Shown: positions 1 to 7,293 of the stretch, one piece after another
How the letters are laid out: every line of letters begins with the position of its first letter
How positions within the stretch are numbered: position 1 is the stretch's first letter
Source: DATMQA01 sp035566895
Lineage (GTDB): Bacteria; Verrucomicrobiota; Verrucomicrobiia; Limisphaerales; UBA8199
Assembly: GCA_035566895.1 (NCBI GenBank)
Contig: DATMQA010000090.1
Location: 1-47,904, forward strand
DNA: 47,904 nt
Direction: 5' to 3'
Translations under genes and position numbers: made by a program
The notes under the pieces: generated by a model
Database searches by the model: none
What the model was told of the DNA's origin: nothing
What the model saw: the letters and a program-made list of their open reading frames with translations, nothing else

Positions 1-140
1 AAGTATTCCGTCCCTCGCTCGATTGCCGCCGCTGCCCACGAGAGGCGCATCGGTCGGAGCGACTTGAGCCGTATGAAGGGAAACTTTCACGTACGGTTCT
101 TAGAGGGGGGCGGGCTGGCAACAGCCCGCCTCTACTCGAC
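1..140 (+). mobile_element. 3' end of a group II intron (domains V and VI)
   Basis: Positions 66-99 form a canonical 34-nt domain V. The basal helix pairs GAGCCGTA with TACGGTTC through one G-U pair, the AGC catalytic triad is at 67-69, and the distal stem AAGG/CTTT is closed by a GAAA tetraloop. About ten bases further on is a domain VI hairpin (arms cgggct and agcccg around 111-128) followed by an unpaired A candidate for branching in ctctactcgac. The 3' splice site is inferred near 140, after the terminal AC. The reverse-transcriptase ORF and the 5' domains would lie left of the window. Domain V looks intact; whether the whole intron is functional cannot be seen. Confidence 0.8.
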
Positions 141-206
141 AGGGAGGGTCGTGGCTGATGGATGATGGGATGGAGCGGAAAAAGCTGGAACCTCCCGGCC
201 ATGGAA

Positions 207-230
207 GCGCGCGCGCGCACACACATGTGT
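207..230. repeat. Alternating purine-pyrimidine tract
   Basis: A (GC)6 run passes directly into (AC)n and ends in the palindrome ACACATGTGT, giving 24 nt of strict purine-pyrimidine alternation. Such DNA can adopt the Z form under negative supercoiling. A closely similar tract lies at 3425-3439, just after the second intron tail. The rest of 141-393 holds no gene. Confidence 0.7.
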
Positions 231-272
231 TAATCTGTAGTAGCGCCGAGTCAGGCTGAGTTGGAAATAAAT

Positions 273-305
273 GGGGCAATTCGTTCGATGTTGAAGAATC
301 GCCCC
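273..305 (-). terminator. Possible terminator of the esterase-like gene
   Basis: The arms ggggcaatt (273-281) and aatcgcccc (297-305) pair at 8 of 9 positions around a 15-nt loop. Read on the minus strand, the hairpin follows the stop codon at 394 by about 90 nt and leads into a T-rich stretch (CCCCATTTATTTCC). The long loop and broken T-run make this tentative. Confidence 0.3.
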
Positions 306-393
306 ACTAGTCGGGATTATCCAAGAGCCATGTCCCGCCGCTGTTGACTTCGTTCAGGCCAAGAAATTTCTTTCGCCGACTACCCCGCTGTCA

Positions 394-1707
394 TCATTTT
401 GCCATTACCCAATCCAGAGCGACCCGATAGTCGAAAGAGGGAACGTGCCCAGACTGGCTATGCTTCCAGAAGCGAATTGTGTCGGCGGGATCGGCTGCCT
501 TCACCCAATCGCCCTCCGTCCACACGCGCGGCTCCGGCCCACGGGATTTCATGAGTGCGTCGAACATCTCCTCGCTCCGATGGACGGGGACTATTTCGTC
601 CTTCTCGCCATGGATGATCCAAATCCGTTGTTTGCTCAAACCGTTCGTTCTTGCGGGATCGCCGCCACCGCTGTTGATCACCGCGCCACAAAAGCGGCCG
701 GGATAATACCCCAGAAGTCCCCAGCAACCGAAGGCGCCTCCGGATTCCCCCATCACGATGACTCTGTTGGTGTCAATGGCATGGCTCTGAGCAAGAAACT
801 CGATGAGCCGGGCGATGAGTTTCATGGTCGGCGACGGTTCGGTGATTTGTCCGCTGGCAGAACCGACGCCTGGCGCTCTTGTCCAGTTCTGGCCGCCAAT
901 CGCTGAAGGGATCAGGACAAACGCCGGTGCGTCCGATCTCGACGCAGCCACGCTCAGATGGACTGCGTCGTCATCCGCGATTTCGTTCCCGTCCGAGCGC
1001 CCCCCGCCATGCAGCCAAATCATCAACGGGCATTTTTTCTCCTTCACTGGCCCCTCCGGCGTAAACAAAGTGTAGTTCATTGCACCCTCCTGGCCGGTGA
1101 TCGTCCTCTTGCCCGTCCAACCCTTGCCGCCAAAACGGGCGTGCCAGCAGGCTTGCGCGTTGGCCGGTTGTGATGATGTTGCAGGTCGAAGGCCCTGGAG
1201 CACCCTCCCGGCTTGTTTGAGCCACTGGCCTGACTCGCATTTGTTCGTGAAGACTCCGGTTTCGTTTGCTTGCACAACGTCTTCCTTGCAAAGGCGTCCA
1301 ATTTCTTGTCCGTCGGCATCGAAAAAGATCCAGGTGCGGGACCCGGCAACCTTGTTTTGCATGGTCACCTCGGCAAAGTGAGCTTTGGCCGCTGCAAATC
1401 CGGGTGTTTTTGCGTTGGGAAATTCGATCAACGCCAGTGTGAATTTGTTGCGGTTTGCCCAATCGCGGATTCCTTTTGCGCCAAAGACCTGTGCCACCAG
1501 CGAGTGATCGTCCAAGGGATCACTCGAAAAACCAGCCACGACGCGACCCTGCTGCTTCACTGCATTACCAAAAGCGGCGGGAAGGTCAGTGAAGAGACCT
1601 TGACGCCAGGCTGCTTGTCCCGCCGGCGCTGGAGTGGTTTGGGGCTGCGCCGGTAGCGTCAATGGTGCGGCCATCAGCAATGCAACAGACAAAAAGTTTG
1701 CTTTCAC
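394..1707 (-). CDS. Secreted alpha/beta-hydrolase (esterase/peptidase-like) with N-terminal thioredoxin-like region
   Basis: The 437-residue protein opens with a signal peptide (about residues 1-20). Residues 35-175 resemble a thioredoxin-like fold (beta strands around ALIEF and TWIFFDADGQ) without an obvious CxxC. Residues 205-437 are an alpha/beta-hydrolase of the PHB-depolymerase/prolyl-oligopeptidase type. The visible elements are an HGGG oxyanion motif at 233-236, a nucleophile elbow GESGG with Ser322, and likely Asp370 (HGEKDEIVP) and His421 (SGHVPSF) completing the triad. The substrate is unknown; a periplasmic or extracellular ester or peptide is likely. The GTG start is chosen because the signal peptide begins there; no clear Shine-Dalgarno (SD) sequence precedes it. 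It lies 53 bp downstream of the Spy-like gene on the same strand and may share its transcript. Confidence 0.75.
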   Translation of the reverse strand: MKANFLSVALLMAAPLTLPAQPQTTPAPAGQAAWRQGLFTDLPAAFGNAVKQQGRVVAGFSSDPLDDHSLVAQVFGAKGIRDWANRNKFTLALIEFPNAKTPGFAAAKAHFAEVTMQNKVAGSRTWIFFDADGQEIGRLCKEDVVQANETGVFTNKCESGQWLKQAGRVLQGLRPATSSQPANAQACWHARFGGKGWTGKRTITGQEGAMNYTLFTPEGPVKEKKCPLMIWLHGGGRSDGNEIADDDAVHLSVAASRSDAPAFVLIPSAIGGQNWTRAPGVGSASGQITEPSPTMKLIARLIEFLAQSHAIDTNRVIVMGESGGAFGCWGLLGYYPGRFCGAVINSGGGDPARTNGLSKQRIWIIHGEKDEIVPVHRSEEMFDALMKSRGPEPRVWTEGDWVKAADPADTIRFWKHSQSGHVPSFDYRVALDWVMAK

Positions 1708-1760
1708 AACAGGGATCTTTTTTGCGGAATTGATGCGGTGTGTGTGACACCCGACGATTC

Positions 1761-2285
1761 TTATTTGTTTTGACCGCCGAGCGCACGCGGGCGTGGACCT
1801 CCGTTCCTTGTGAGTTCCCGAAGTTGTGTCTGTTGTTCAGGAGTGAGCGTGTTTTTGATCTTGACGAGCAGGCCGATATGCAGGCGCTTCATCTGGTTTT
1901 CAATGTTGAGCAGCTTGTCCAACTGAGGAAGAACTTCCTTTTCGTCCGGCCGATCTTTTCTGACGAGAGCCGTCAACGCTTCCGTTTCAGCACTTTCCTG
2001 CCATTGAAGATCGGTAAACTGCGCCATCATTTTCTGCATCTCTCCGCGAATTGCAGTTTGCTGGTCCGCGGTCAGTCCGATGGCATTCTGATGCTGCATG
2101 ATCAGTTCGGGCGCGAAGAAATGCTCCTCCAGCGGCGAGGTTCGCCCTGGTTCTGGCGAAGCGAGCGATGGTGACTTCCCATCGGATTTTGCCGCGGGCG
2201 ACGGTTGTCTTGGCGGACCAGGCTGAGCCCAGACTGAGGTTGCAATTGTAAGGAGTAGAGGAATGATACAGGTATTTAGTTTCAT
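1761..2285 (-). CDS. Spy/CpxP/CnrX-like periplasmic LTxxQ protein
   Basis: The 174-residue protein has a signal peptide ending near VWAQ (about residue 21), a Pro-rich linker, then a helical domain with two LTxxQ-type motifs (LTADQQ and LTPEQQ) separated by about 80 residues. That is the hallmark of the Spy/CpxP/CnrX family, which acts in the periplasm as a chaperone or as a sensor of metals or envelope stress. Its ATG overlaps the stop of the anti-sigma-like gene (ATGA) and has a good AAGGA site, so the two are translationally coupled. With an ECF sigma factor and a membrane protein upstream, a CnrX-like sensing role is plausible. No His/Met cluster specific for a metal stands out. Confidence 0.7.
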   Translation of the reverse strand: MKLNTCIIPLLLTIATSVWAQPGPPRQPSPAAKSDGKSPSLASPEPGRTSPLEEHFFAPELIMQHQNAIGLTADQQTAIRGEMQKMMAQFTDLQWQESAETEALTALVRKDRPDEKEVLPQLDKLLNIENQMKRLHIGLLVKIKNTLTPEQQTQLRELTRNGGPRPRALGGQNK

Positions 2286-2677
2286 AGTTTCCTTATGGTT
2301 GTGTCAGGTGACTCGGTGGTGTTGTTGATCAACGAATCTGATGGCGTGGTGATGGTTTTGCCCCACGGCATATCCGAAATACCCAGAAGCGTGTCGGTCG
2401 GCGCTTCCCAATTGGACAGCCTCGCCCATTGTTGAATTTCCCTTTCTGCCGAAAGCGTGTGCAAGTGGAACGCCGCCAACGCAATGCCTGCGATCAATAG
2501 AACAACCGTGGCGATTCCGGCCGCGAACCTTGACCAAGAGGACAACATCCACGCAGTCGAAATGGCTGAGGGTGACGCACGTGTGACGGCCTTGAATGAC
2601 GGCACGCGTTGCGAATCTTGCGCCCTTAACTCACCAAAGAGTTGTCTCAGTTTGTTCTCGGTCTTTTCGGTATTCAT
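2282..2677 (-). CDS. Single-pass membrane protein, probable anti-sigma factor
   Basis: The 131 residues comprise a cytoplasmic N-terminal segment (1-45), one transmembrane helix (about 50-70, FAAGIATVVLLIAGIALAA) and a short C-terminal periplasmic tail. That is the layout of small anti-sigma factors of the CnrY or zinc-less kind. I see no zinc-binding HxxxCxxC motif. The start has a GGAG site 7 nt upstream and lies 47 bp inside the sigma gene; the stop overlaps the Spy-like gene. The assignment to sigma control rests on position and topology, not on sequence recognition. Confidence 0.6.
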   Translation of the reverse strand: MNTEKTENKLRQLFGELRAQDSQRVPSFKAVTRASPSAISTAWMLSSWSRFAAGIATVVLLIAGIALAAFHLHTLSAEREIQQWARLSNWEAPTDTLLGISDMPWGKTITTPSDSLINNTTESPDTTIRKL

Positions 2678-3227
2678 CGAAATGCTCCGATTTTTCGAGC
2701 CAAGCTCGGAGATTGCGTTTGCCCCGTTCGTAGTGCGTGCGGGCCGACCCCAGCGACACGCCCATGATTTCGGACGCCTCTGGCAGGCTCAAGTTCTGGT
2801 AAAACACCAGGTGCACGACTTCCTGCTGCCTTTTCGCCAATCGTGCCAGCGCCTGTTGGAACACGCCGAGCTTGGCCGATTGGTCGAGACGATCACCGCG
2901 CTCCGGAAGCTGGACACGCGAGCCTCGGTCCCGCTCATAGCCACTCAATCGAAAGTGGCGTAACCACTGCCGCCGCCGTTCATCCGCCGCCGTCATGCGA
3001 ATCACCGCAAACAACCACGTCTTGAAGGTCGCCCGTCCATTGTACCGCGCACGACCTTGCAGGATTTTCAGATATGCCGTTTGCAAGACGTCCTCGCTCA
3101 GCTCCGGGGTGCCAGCACAACAACTCAACGCCCAGCCGTAACTCGCGGCATGATGCTGCTCTAGCTGTGCTCGCAGTTCTGCTTCGTCCATCACTCCGCT
3201 GCATGCTTGACCAATTTGTTCAACCAT
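2631..3227 (-). CDS. RNA polymerase sigma factor, ECF (sigma-70) family
   Basis: The 198-residue protein has a sigma-2 region (about 20-90, with ATFKTWLFAVIRMTAADERRR matching the region 2.3/2.4 pattern) and a sigma-4 helix-turn-helix region (about 130-180, LARLAKRQQEVVHLVFYQNL followed by SLPEASEIMGVSLGSARTH). It should direct RNA polymerase to stress promoters and be held inactive by the membrane protein encoded next. I chose the ATG at 3227, which has a GGAG site 9 nt upstream; a TTG at 3296 would extend it by 23 residues without a site. The three genes overlap and form one operon transcribed away from the intron remnant at 3320-3413. Confidence 0.88.
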   Translation of the reverse strand: MVEQIGQACSGVMDEAELRAQLEQHHAASYGWALSCCAGTPELSEDVLQTAYLKILQGRARYNGRATFKTWLFAVIRMTAADERRRQWLRHFRLSGYERDRGSRVQLPERGDRLDQSAKLGVFQQALARLAKRQQEVVHLVFYQNLSLPEASEIMGVSLGSARTHYERGKRNLRAWLEKSEHFDEYRKDREQTETTLW

Positions 3228-3319
3228 TAGTCGTTGCTCCGGCCTTACTATATGACACAAATCGTGCAACGGGGTGCCGTAAGAATGACGGATCAAACGG
3301 GCAAACCTTCCTGTGCGCG

Positions 3320-3413
3320 AAGAGAGCGTGTCAACACGAAGAGTCCGGTGCGGGAATACCGCCCGCCAGGATCTGTGAGGGGGGCGCCGGGCAACCGGCG
3401 TCCCTAGCTCAAC
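3320..3413 (+). mobile_element. Degenerate group II intron tail (domains V-VI), no reverse transcriptase
   Basis: Positions 3341-3373 follow a group II domain V layout: GAGTCCGG pairs with CCAGGATC if one base bulges on each side, and cgg/ccg is capped by a gaata loop. Next, 3381-3404 is a near-perfect domain VI hairpin (ggggcgccgg, loop gcaa, ccggcgtccc), then an unpaired A and the end ctcaac at about 3413. The flank gtcaacacgaagagtccggtg resembles the tail of domain IV. The triad position reads AGT, not AGC, and the sigma gene lies immediately to the left on the opposite strand, so no intron ORF exists here. It is best read as a truncated remnant. Confidence 0.6.
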
Positions 3414-3424
3414 AAAAACTGGGG

Positions 3425-3439
3425 GCGCGCGCGCGCACA
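3425..3439. repeat. Second alternating purine-pyrimidine tract
   Basis: The 15 nt gcgcgcgcgcgcaca are identical to 207-221 and lie 11 nt after the inferred end of the second intron tail. The shared (GC)6-ACA core could be chance in GC-rich DNA, but both copies sit downstream of intron tails on the same strand. Confidence 0.6.
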
Positions 3440-3466
3440 GTGTGAGCCCACTTAACTTTCAGCCCT

Positions 3467-3496
3467 TGTAGCGCAGGTCCCCGGACCTGCGCTACA
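3467..3496. repeat. Perfect 14-bp inverted repeat (hairpin)
   Basis: The arms tgtagcgcaggtcc (3467-3480) and ggacctgcgctaca (3483-3496) are perfectly complementary around a 2-nt loop. Neither strand shows a T-run, so it is not a standard intrinsic terminator. It lies downstream of phaC (minus) and may end that transcript, or be a dispersed palindrome. No gene was found in 3228-3624 apart from this, the GC tract and the intron tail. Confidence 0.65.
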
Positions 3497-3624
3497 CCCT
3501 TTTCCGCCGGACATGTTTTCAGGTATGCCCAGTGGCCACGGCGGCTCTCCGCAACACACATTCGACCGCCGTGAAATCGCCTTGCCAGCAAGCCTAGTTA
3601 GCCCGCTCTGGCTCCTAAAAGGTA

Positions 3625-4722
3625 TTATTTTGTCCGCTGGGCCAGCCATTGGCACGCCTGGGGCCAAACTTCCTTTTGCGCCCGGCTGCCAATAGCCAAG
3701 CCGATATGACCGCTGCCCTCCAGCAGGATGCTCTTGCGGTCTTTAGACCCCACCAGATCATTGAACGGCGTTCCCTGCGCGCAGGGCACCAAGTCGTCTT
3801 TTCCGGCCATGATGTTCAAGACCGGGCAGACAATGTTCCGGAGGTTAACGATGTGCTTGCCTACGGGCATCCGGTTCTGCGTCAGCAGGTTCTTTTGGTA
3901 GAGGTATTTCACAAACTGACGATACACCTCCCCCGGGACCGGGATGTTGTCATTGAGCCAGCTTTCGGTGGTCAGGAAATCCTCGATAAACTTTTCCTCG
4001 TGCATGTGCTCGTAGAAATTAACCGGCTTTTCCAGCAGATTTCCCACCGGCCGGAGCAACAAGAACATCGCTTGCAAAAAGTCAGGCGGACAGTTGCCGA
4101 AGGCATCGACGAACTTATCGACGTCAAAATTCTCGGGCCGGGTCCAGACGTTCAGCAAGCTGTCGTTGGTCGCAAAATCGATCGGCGCGGCCAGCAACAT
4201 CAGGTTTTTGACCCGCTCCTGATGGAGCGCCGTGAACATCGCGCTCATCGTGCCTCCCATGCAGTAGCCCAGGACGTTGACCTTTTCGACACCCGTCCGC
4301 TCGCGCAAATAATCCAGCACATTGACCAGGTAGCCGTTGATGTAATCATCCAGCGTCAGGTGGCGATCCGCCGAGGTGGGAATGCCCCAGTCCACCAGGT
4401 AAGTATCAAAACCGCGTTCGACGAAATTCGCCACCACGCTGCGGCCCTTTTTGAGGTCAAGGATGTAAGGGCGGTTCACCAGGGCGTAAATGAACACCAT
4501 GGGGGTTTTAAAGCGCGGCTTTTGCTCGCTGAGATAACGCCGGAGCTGCAACCGGTCTTCCTCATAAACCGTTTCGGCGGGGGTGACGCCTTTCCGGATG
4601 CGCTGTGCCCGCTGCCACAGCATCGGCAAATGGCTCATCCGGCCAAGGGCCGCCGCAGTTTCGTCCATCATGGTCTGCTGCCACTGAACCCAGGGGTTGG
4701 TGAAGCTAAAAGTATCGTTCAT
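3625..4722 (-). CDS. phaC: Poly(3-hydroxyalkanoate) synthase, class III, PhaC subunit
   Basis: It polymerises (R)-3-hydroxyacyl-CoA into polyester at the granule surface. At 365 residues it has class III length (class I and II are about 560-600). The lipase-like box is GYCMGG with the nucleophile Cys154; Asp309 (AGKDDLVP) and His339 (GSGHIGL) complete the triad. The conserved NRPYILDL and DWGIP motifs are present. The ATG overlaps the stop of the PhaE-like gene (ATGA) and has a GGGAG site, as expected for subunits made together. It is the last gene of the phasin-thiolase-phaE-phaC run. Confidence 0.93.
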   Translation of the reverse strand: MNDTFSFTNPWVQWQQTMMDETAAALGRMSHLPMLWQRAQRIRKGVTPAETVYEEDRLQLRRYLSEQKPRFKTPMVFIYALVNRPYILDLKKGRSVVANFVERGFDTYLVDWGIPTSADRHLTLDDYINGYLVNVLDYLRERTGVEKVNVLGYCMGGTMSAMFTALHQERVKNLMLLAAPIDFATNDSLLNVWTRPENFDVDKFVDAFGNCPPDFLQAMFLLLRPVGNLLEKPVNFYEHMHEEKFIEDFLTTESWLNDNIPVPGEVYRQFVKYLYQKNLLTQNRMPVGKHIVNLRNIVCPVLNIMAGKDDLVPCAQGTPFNDLVGSKDRKSILLEGSGHIGLAIGSRAQKEVWPQACQWLAQRTK

Positions 4723-5240
4723 TGCGATTCTCCCTTCCCATTGGCGCGAGCTGCTTGCGCCGGTCGCCGTGCCGGGTTGCGTTTGGCCGCTGCAGCCGCC
4801 GGTGCTGCCCCGGCGCGGCGCCTGGCGCCGGCAGTCCCCGGCTTCAACTCCCTGACTTCGGCGGAGAGCTCCTCGATCCGATCCAGCAGCCGTTTTTCCA
4901 TATGCCGGACCGTCAGCATCACCGAATCGATGTCCCCCTTGGAGGGCGATTGCATTTCGTTCCGGACCCGCCCCATGAACTCATTGGTCATCTTGCGAAA
5001 AGTGATGGCGTTTTCCATCCATTGTTTCATGCCCTCCAAAAACTGGGGCGAACGCATAAACTCGTCCCACGACTGGGCGAGGGCCTGGAAAATCCCGCTG
5101 CGAATCTGGCGCAGCACCTCCGGCGGCGGTGAATTGGGCGAGAACGTACAGGCTGCCTGCATCATTTTCGACATCGTTTCGAGCCAGATCTTTTGAAACC
5201 CGGTGGCTTCCTCCGCTGCTTTTTCAAAGTTGTTGTCCAT
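4719..5240 (-). CDS. phaE: PhaE-like subunit of class III PHA synthase
   Basis: The 173-residue protein from the ATG at 5240 is mostly helical, with a coiled-coil stretch late in the protein (VRHMEKRLLDRIEELSAEV) and a basic Ala/Arg/Pro-rich tail. PhaE proteins vary widely and are recognised by such helices and by linkage to a short PhaC. Here the linkage is a 4-bp stop/start overlap. An upstream in-frame ATG at 5294 would add 18 residues that do not look like PhaE. The basic, alanine-rich tail resembles PHA-granule and DNA-associated proteins. The family is inferred from position and architecture more than from a signature. Confidence 0.75.
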   Translation of the reverse strand: MDNNFEKAAEEATGFQKIWLETMSKMMQAACTFSPNSPPPEVLRQIRSGIFQALAQSWDEFMRSPQFLEGMKQWMENAITFRKMTNEFMGRVRNEMQSPSKGDIDSVMLTVRHMEKRLLDRIEELSAEVRELKPGTAGARRRAGAAPAAAAAKRNPARRPAQAARANGKGESQ

Positions 5241-5300
5241 AGCGTTGGTTGATTGCGCCTCGCCCGGAGAGTGCCGCCAGACCGGGCGAAACACAAGGTT

Positions 5301-6485
5301 TTAGCACAGTTCGACCGCCATCGCGACAGCCTCCCCACCTCCGATGCACAGAGAGTTGATTCCGACCTTGGCGCCTCGATGTTTCATCGCGTTTATTAGC
5401 GTCACCAGGGTGCGCGCGCCACTGGCCCCGATGGGATGCCCCAGAGCCACCGCGCCTCCATGAACATTGACTTTCTCGTGCGGAATTCCGAGGTCTTTCA
5501 TCGCCGCCATAGGCACCACCGAGAAGGCCTCGTTGATTTCGTACAAGTCCACGTCCGAAGCTTTCAGCGAGAGCATCTTGAGCAGCTTGTCGATCGCCCC
5601 AATCGGCGCCAGGGTGAACCATTCCGGCTCCCGCGAGAAACTGGCGCAACCGAGGATTTTGGCCTGAGGTTTGATCCCGAGCGATTTGACTTTCTCCGTC
5701 GAAAGCACGACCAGCGCGGCCGCCCCGTCATTAATGCTGGAGGCGTTCCCGGCCGTCACAGTGCCTTTCTCTCCGAAGGCCGGGCGCAGCTTGCGAAGCT
5801 TATCCTCGTTAAACTTCTTCGGGTTTTCATCTTCGGTCACACTCACCGTCTCTTTGCCGGCCTTGACCGGCACCGGTTCGATTTCCCTGGCAAAGATGCC
5901 TGTCTTCATCGCTTCGAGCGCGCGTTTGAAGCTCGCTACCGCAAACTCGTCCTGCTGCTGGCGAGTGAAACCGTACTTTTCCGCGCAGCGGTCCCCGCAG
6001 ATGCCCATATGCACGTTCTTGTACACGTCCCACAAGCCATCCCGGATCATCGAGTCGATTACCTCCCCATTGCCCATCCGGTAGCCGCTGCGCGCCCGGT
6101 CCAGCAGGTAAGGCGCGCGGGACATATTTTCCGCCCCCCCCGCGATGATGGTTGAGGCCTCGCCGCATTTGATGGCCTGGGCGGCCAGCATGACGGCTTT
6201 CAGACCAGAGCCGCAAACCTTGTTGACCGAGGTCGCGCCGACCCCGGGGCTTAAGCCGGCGCCGATGGCGACCTGGCGGGCGACGTTCTGGCCCAGGCCC
6301 GCGCTAACGACATTGCCGAAGATGACTTCATCAACCTGGTCGGCGGGCACCCCCGCCCGCGCCAACGCGGCTTTGACCACCGTGCTGCCCAGCGCGGGCG
6401 CGGGCATGGATTCAAACGCGCCGCAGAATGTGCCGATGGCGGTGCGCACGCCCCCGGCCAGATAGACTCCATTGACCATATTCAT
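5301..6485 (-). CDS. phaA: Acetyl-CoA C-acetyltransferase (beta-ketothiolase)
   Basis: It condenses two acetyl-CoA to acetoacetyl-CoA, the first step of poly(3-hydroxybutyrate) synthesis. The 394 residues match the family length. The acylated Cys91 is in NKVCGSG; NEAF, His350 in GHPIGASGAR and Cys380 in CIGGG form the rest of the active site. The ATG has an AAGGA site 7 nt upstream. It lies 46 bp after the phasin gene and 60 bp before phaE on the same strand, so an operon is likely. A degradative role cannot be excluded from sequence, but the setting favours PHA synthesis. Confidence 0.93.
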   Translation of the reverse strand: MNMVNGVYLAGGVRTAIGTFCGAFESMPAPALGSTVVKAALARAGVPADQVDEVIFGNVVSAGLGQNVARQVAIGAGLSPGVGATSVNKVCGSGLKAVMLAAQAIKCGEASTIIAGGAENMSRAPYLLDRARSGYRMGNGEVIDSMIRDGLWDVYKNVHMGICGDRCAEKYGFTRQQQDEFAVASFKRALEAMKTGIFAREIEPVPVKAGKETVSVTEDENPKKFNEDKLRKLRPAFGEKGTVTAGNASSINDGAAALVVLSTEKVKSLGIKPQAKILGCASFSREPEWFTLAPIGAIDKLLKMLSLKASDVDLYEINEAFSVVPMAAMKDLGIPHEKVNVHGGAVALGHPIGASGARTLVTLINAMKHRGAKVGINSLCIGGGEAVAMAVELC

Positions 6486-6531
6486 GGGTTTCCTTTGTCT
6501 CTTAGTGTGAGTTGCAGGGTTGTTGTTCCGA

Positions 6532-7038
6532 TCAGGCCGTTTTCGGGACGCGGATTTCGGTCACCTCGGTGTTTTTCTGGATGAAATCGATCCAGGAATC
6601 GAAGGTCCTGGTGCTGATCTGTGCCAGCGCCTCGGCATTGGACCGCGCCGCCCCCATCGAGGAAGTCCAAAACTCCGTCCATTTGGCCTGGCTTTCAGCG
6701 ATGACGGGTGTTTGAGCGGCATCGACGGCTTTCTTCATGAGTTCGGCGCTGGTCCGACCGTTCTTTTCCACCAGGCTCATCACTTCTTCCATCCGCCGTT
6801 GAGCCAGCGGCATCAACGTATTGGCCATGCCGGTCACATTGTTAAACCGCTTTTGCATGTCCTGGGCGAAGGTGGCCTGGTTGAGCATCGAACTCCACCA
6901 TTTGCCGGCTTCCTCCTGGAACTTGAGGCTGGTCCGTACCGCTTGCTCATAGTTCTTCATTGCCGTGTCAGCCATATCCGCCAACGGTTTGGTGTTATCT
7001 TTCATGTAATTACCCTCTCGGGTTGCGTTTGCCTTCAT
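6532..7038 (-). CDS. Phasin family protein (PHA granule coat)
   Basis: This small amphipathic helical protein has no signal peptide and matches the phasin pattern: MKNYEQAVRTSLKFQEEAGK near the N-terminus, then long helices, NAEALAQISTRTFDSWIDF near the C-terminus. Phasins coat PHA granules and limit their size and number. Two starts are credible. The ATG at 7038 has AAGGAAG 7 nt upstream (168 residues); the ATG at 7005 has GAGAGGG 7 nt upstream (157 residues). It is the first gene of the minus-strand PHA run, which suits the high expression typical of phasins. A PhaR-type palindrome lies upstream at 7241-7258. Confidence 0.85.
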   Translation of the reverse strand: MKANATREGNYMKDNTKPLADMADTAMKNYEQAVRTSLKFQEEAGKWWSSMLNQATFAQDMQKRFNNVTGMANTLMPLAQRRMEEVMSLVEKNGRTSAELMKKAVDAAQTPVIAESQAKWTEFWTSSMGAARSNAEALAQISTRTFDSWIDFIQKNTEVTEIRVPKTA

Positions 7039-7205
7039 GTTATGTCTTCCTTTCTTGATCCGGATTTGTTGATGTCTCCGCCCTGCTGCGGCCGCACAAT
7101 CGAGTTCCGCGAAGGGCTTTGGCCCCTTCGACCTCTTGTTTGCGGACTCTGGTCATTTGGCGGTTCGGGGGGCCTTCACCATGAAGCGCCCTTTTCTATT
7201 CTTCC

Positions 7206-7234
7206 AGTTAACTCTATGAGAATGGGGGTGTCAA
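7206..7234 (-). promoter_or_regulatory. Candidate promoter of the phasin/PHA run
   Basis: On the minus strand a perfect -35 box TTGACA (7234-7229) is followed after 17 nt by TTAACT (7211-7206), a weak -10 match. It would give a leader of roughly 165-200 nt to the phasin start. The palindrome at 7241-7258 lies directly upstream of the -35 box. Confidence 0.45.
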
Positions 7235-7240
7235 CAAATA

Positions 7241-7258
7241 GTTTTGCATTTGCACAAC
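7241..7258. promoter_or_regulatory. Candidate PhaR operator upstream of the phasin promoter
   Basis: The arms gttttgca and tgcacaac match at 7 of 8 positions around a 2-nt spacer. Proteobacterial PhaR binds TGC/GCA-centred inverted repeats in phasin and phaR promoters, and phaR is the next gene. The operator call is inference. Confidence 0.45.
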
Positions 7259-7293
7259 TTTTTTTAGACTCGGTTTTTCGCCGGATTCTGCTC

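Noticed and set aside
3649..5196. Long open frame on the plus strand opposite phaC and phaE (about 515 codons)
   Set aside because: The minus strand encodes PhaC with an intact catalytic triad and a PhaE-like partner. The plus frame is an antisense by-product of GC-rich codon use, with no recognisable motif.
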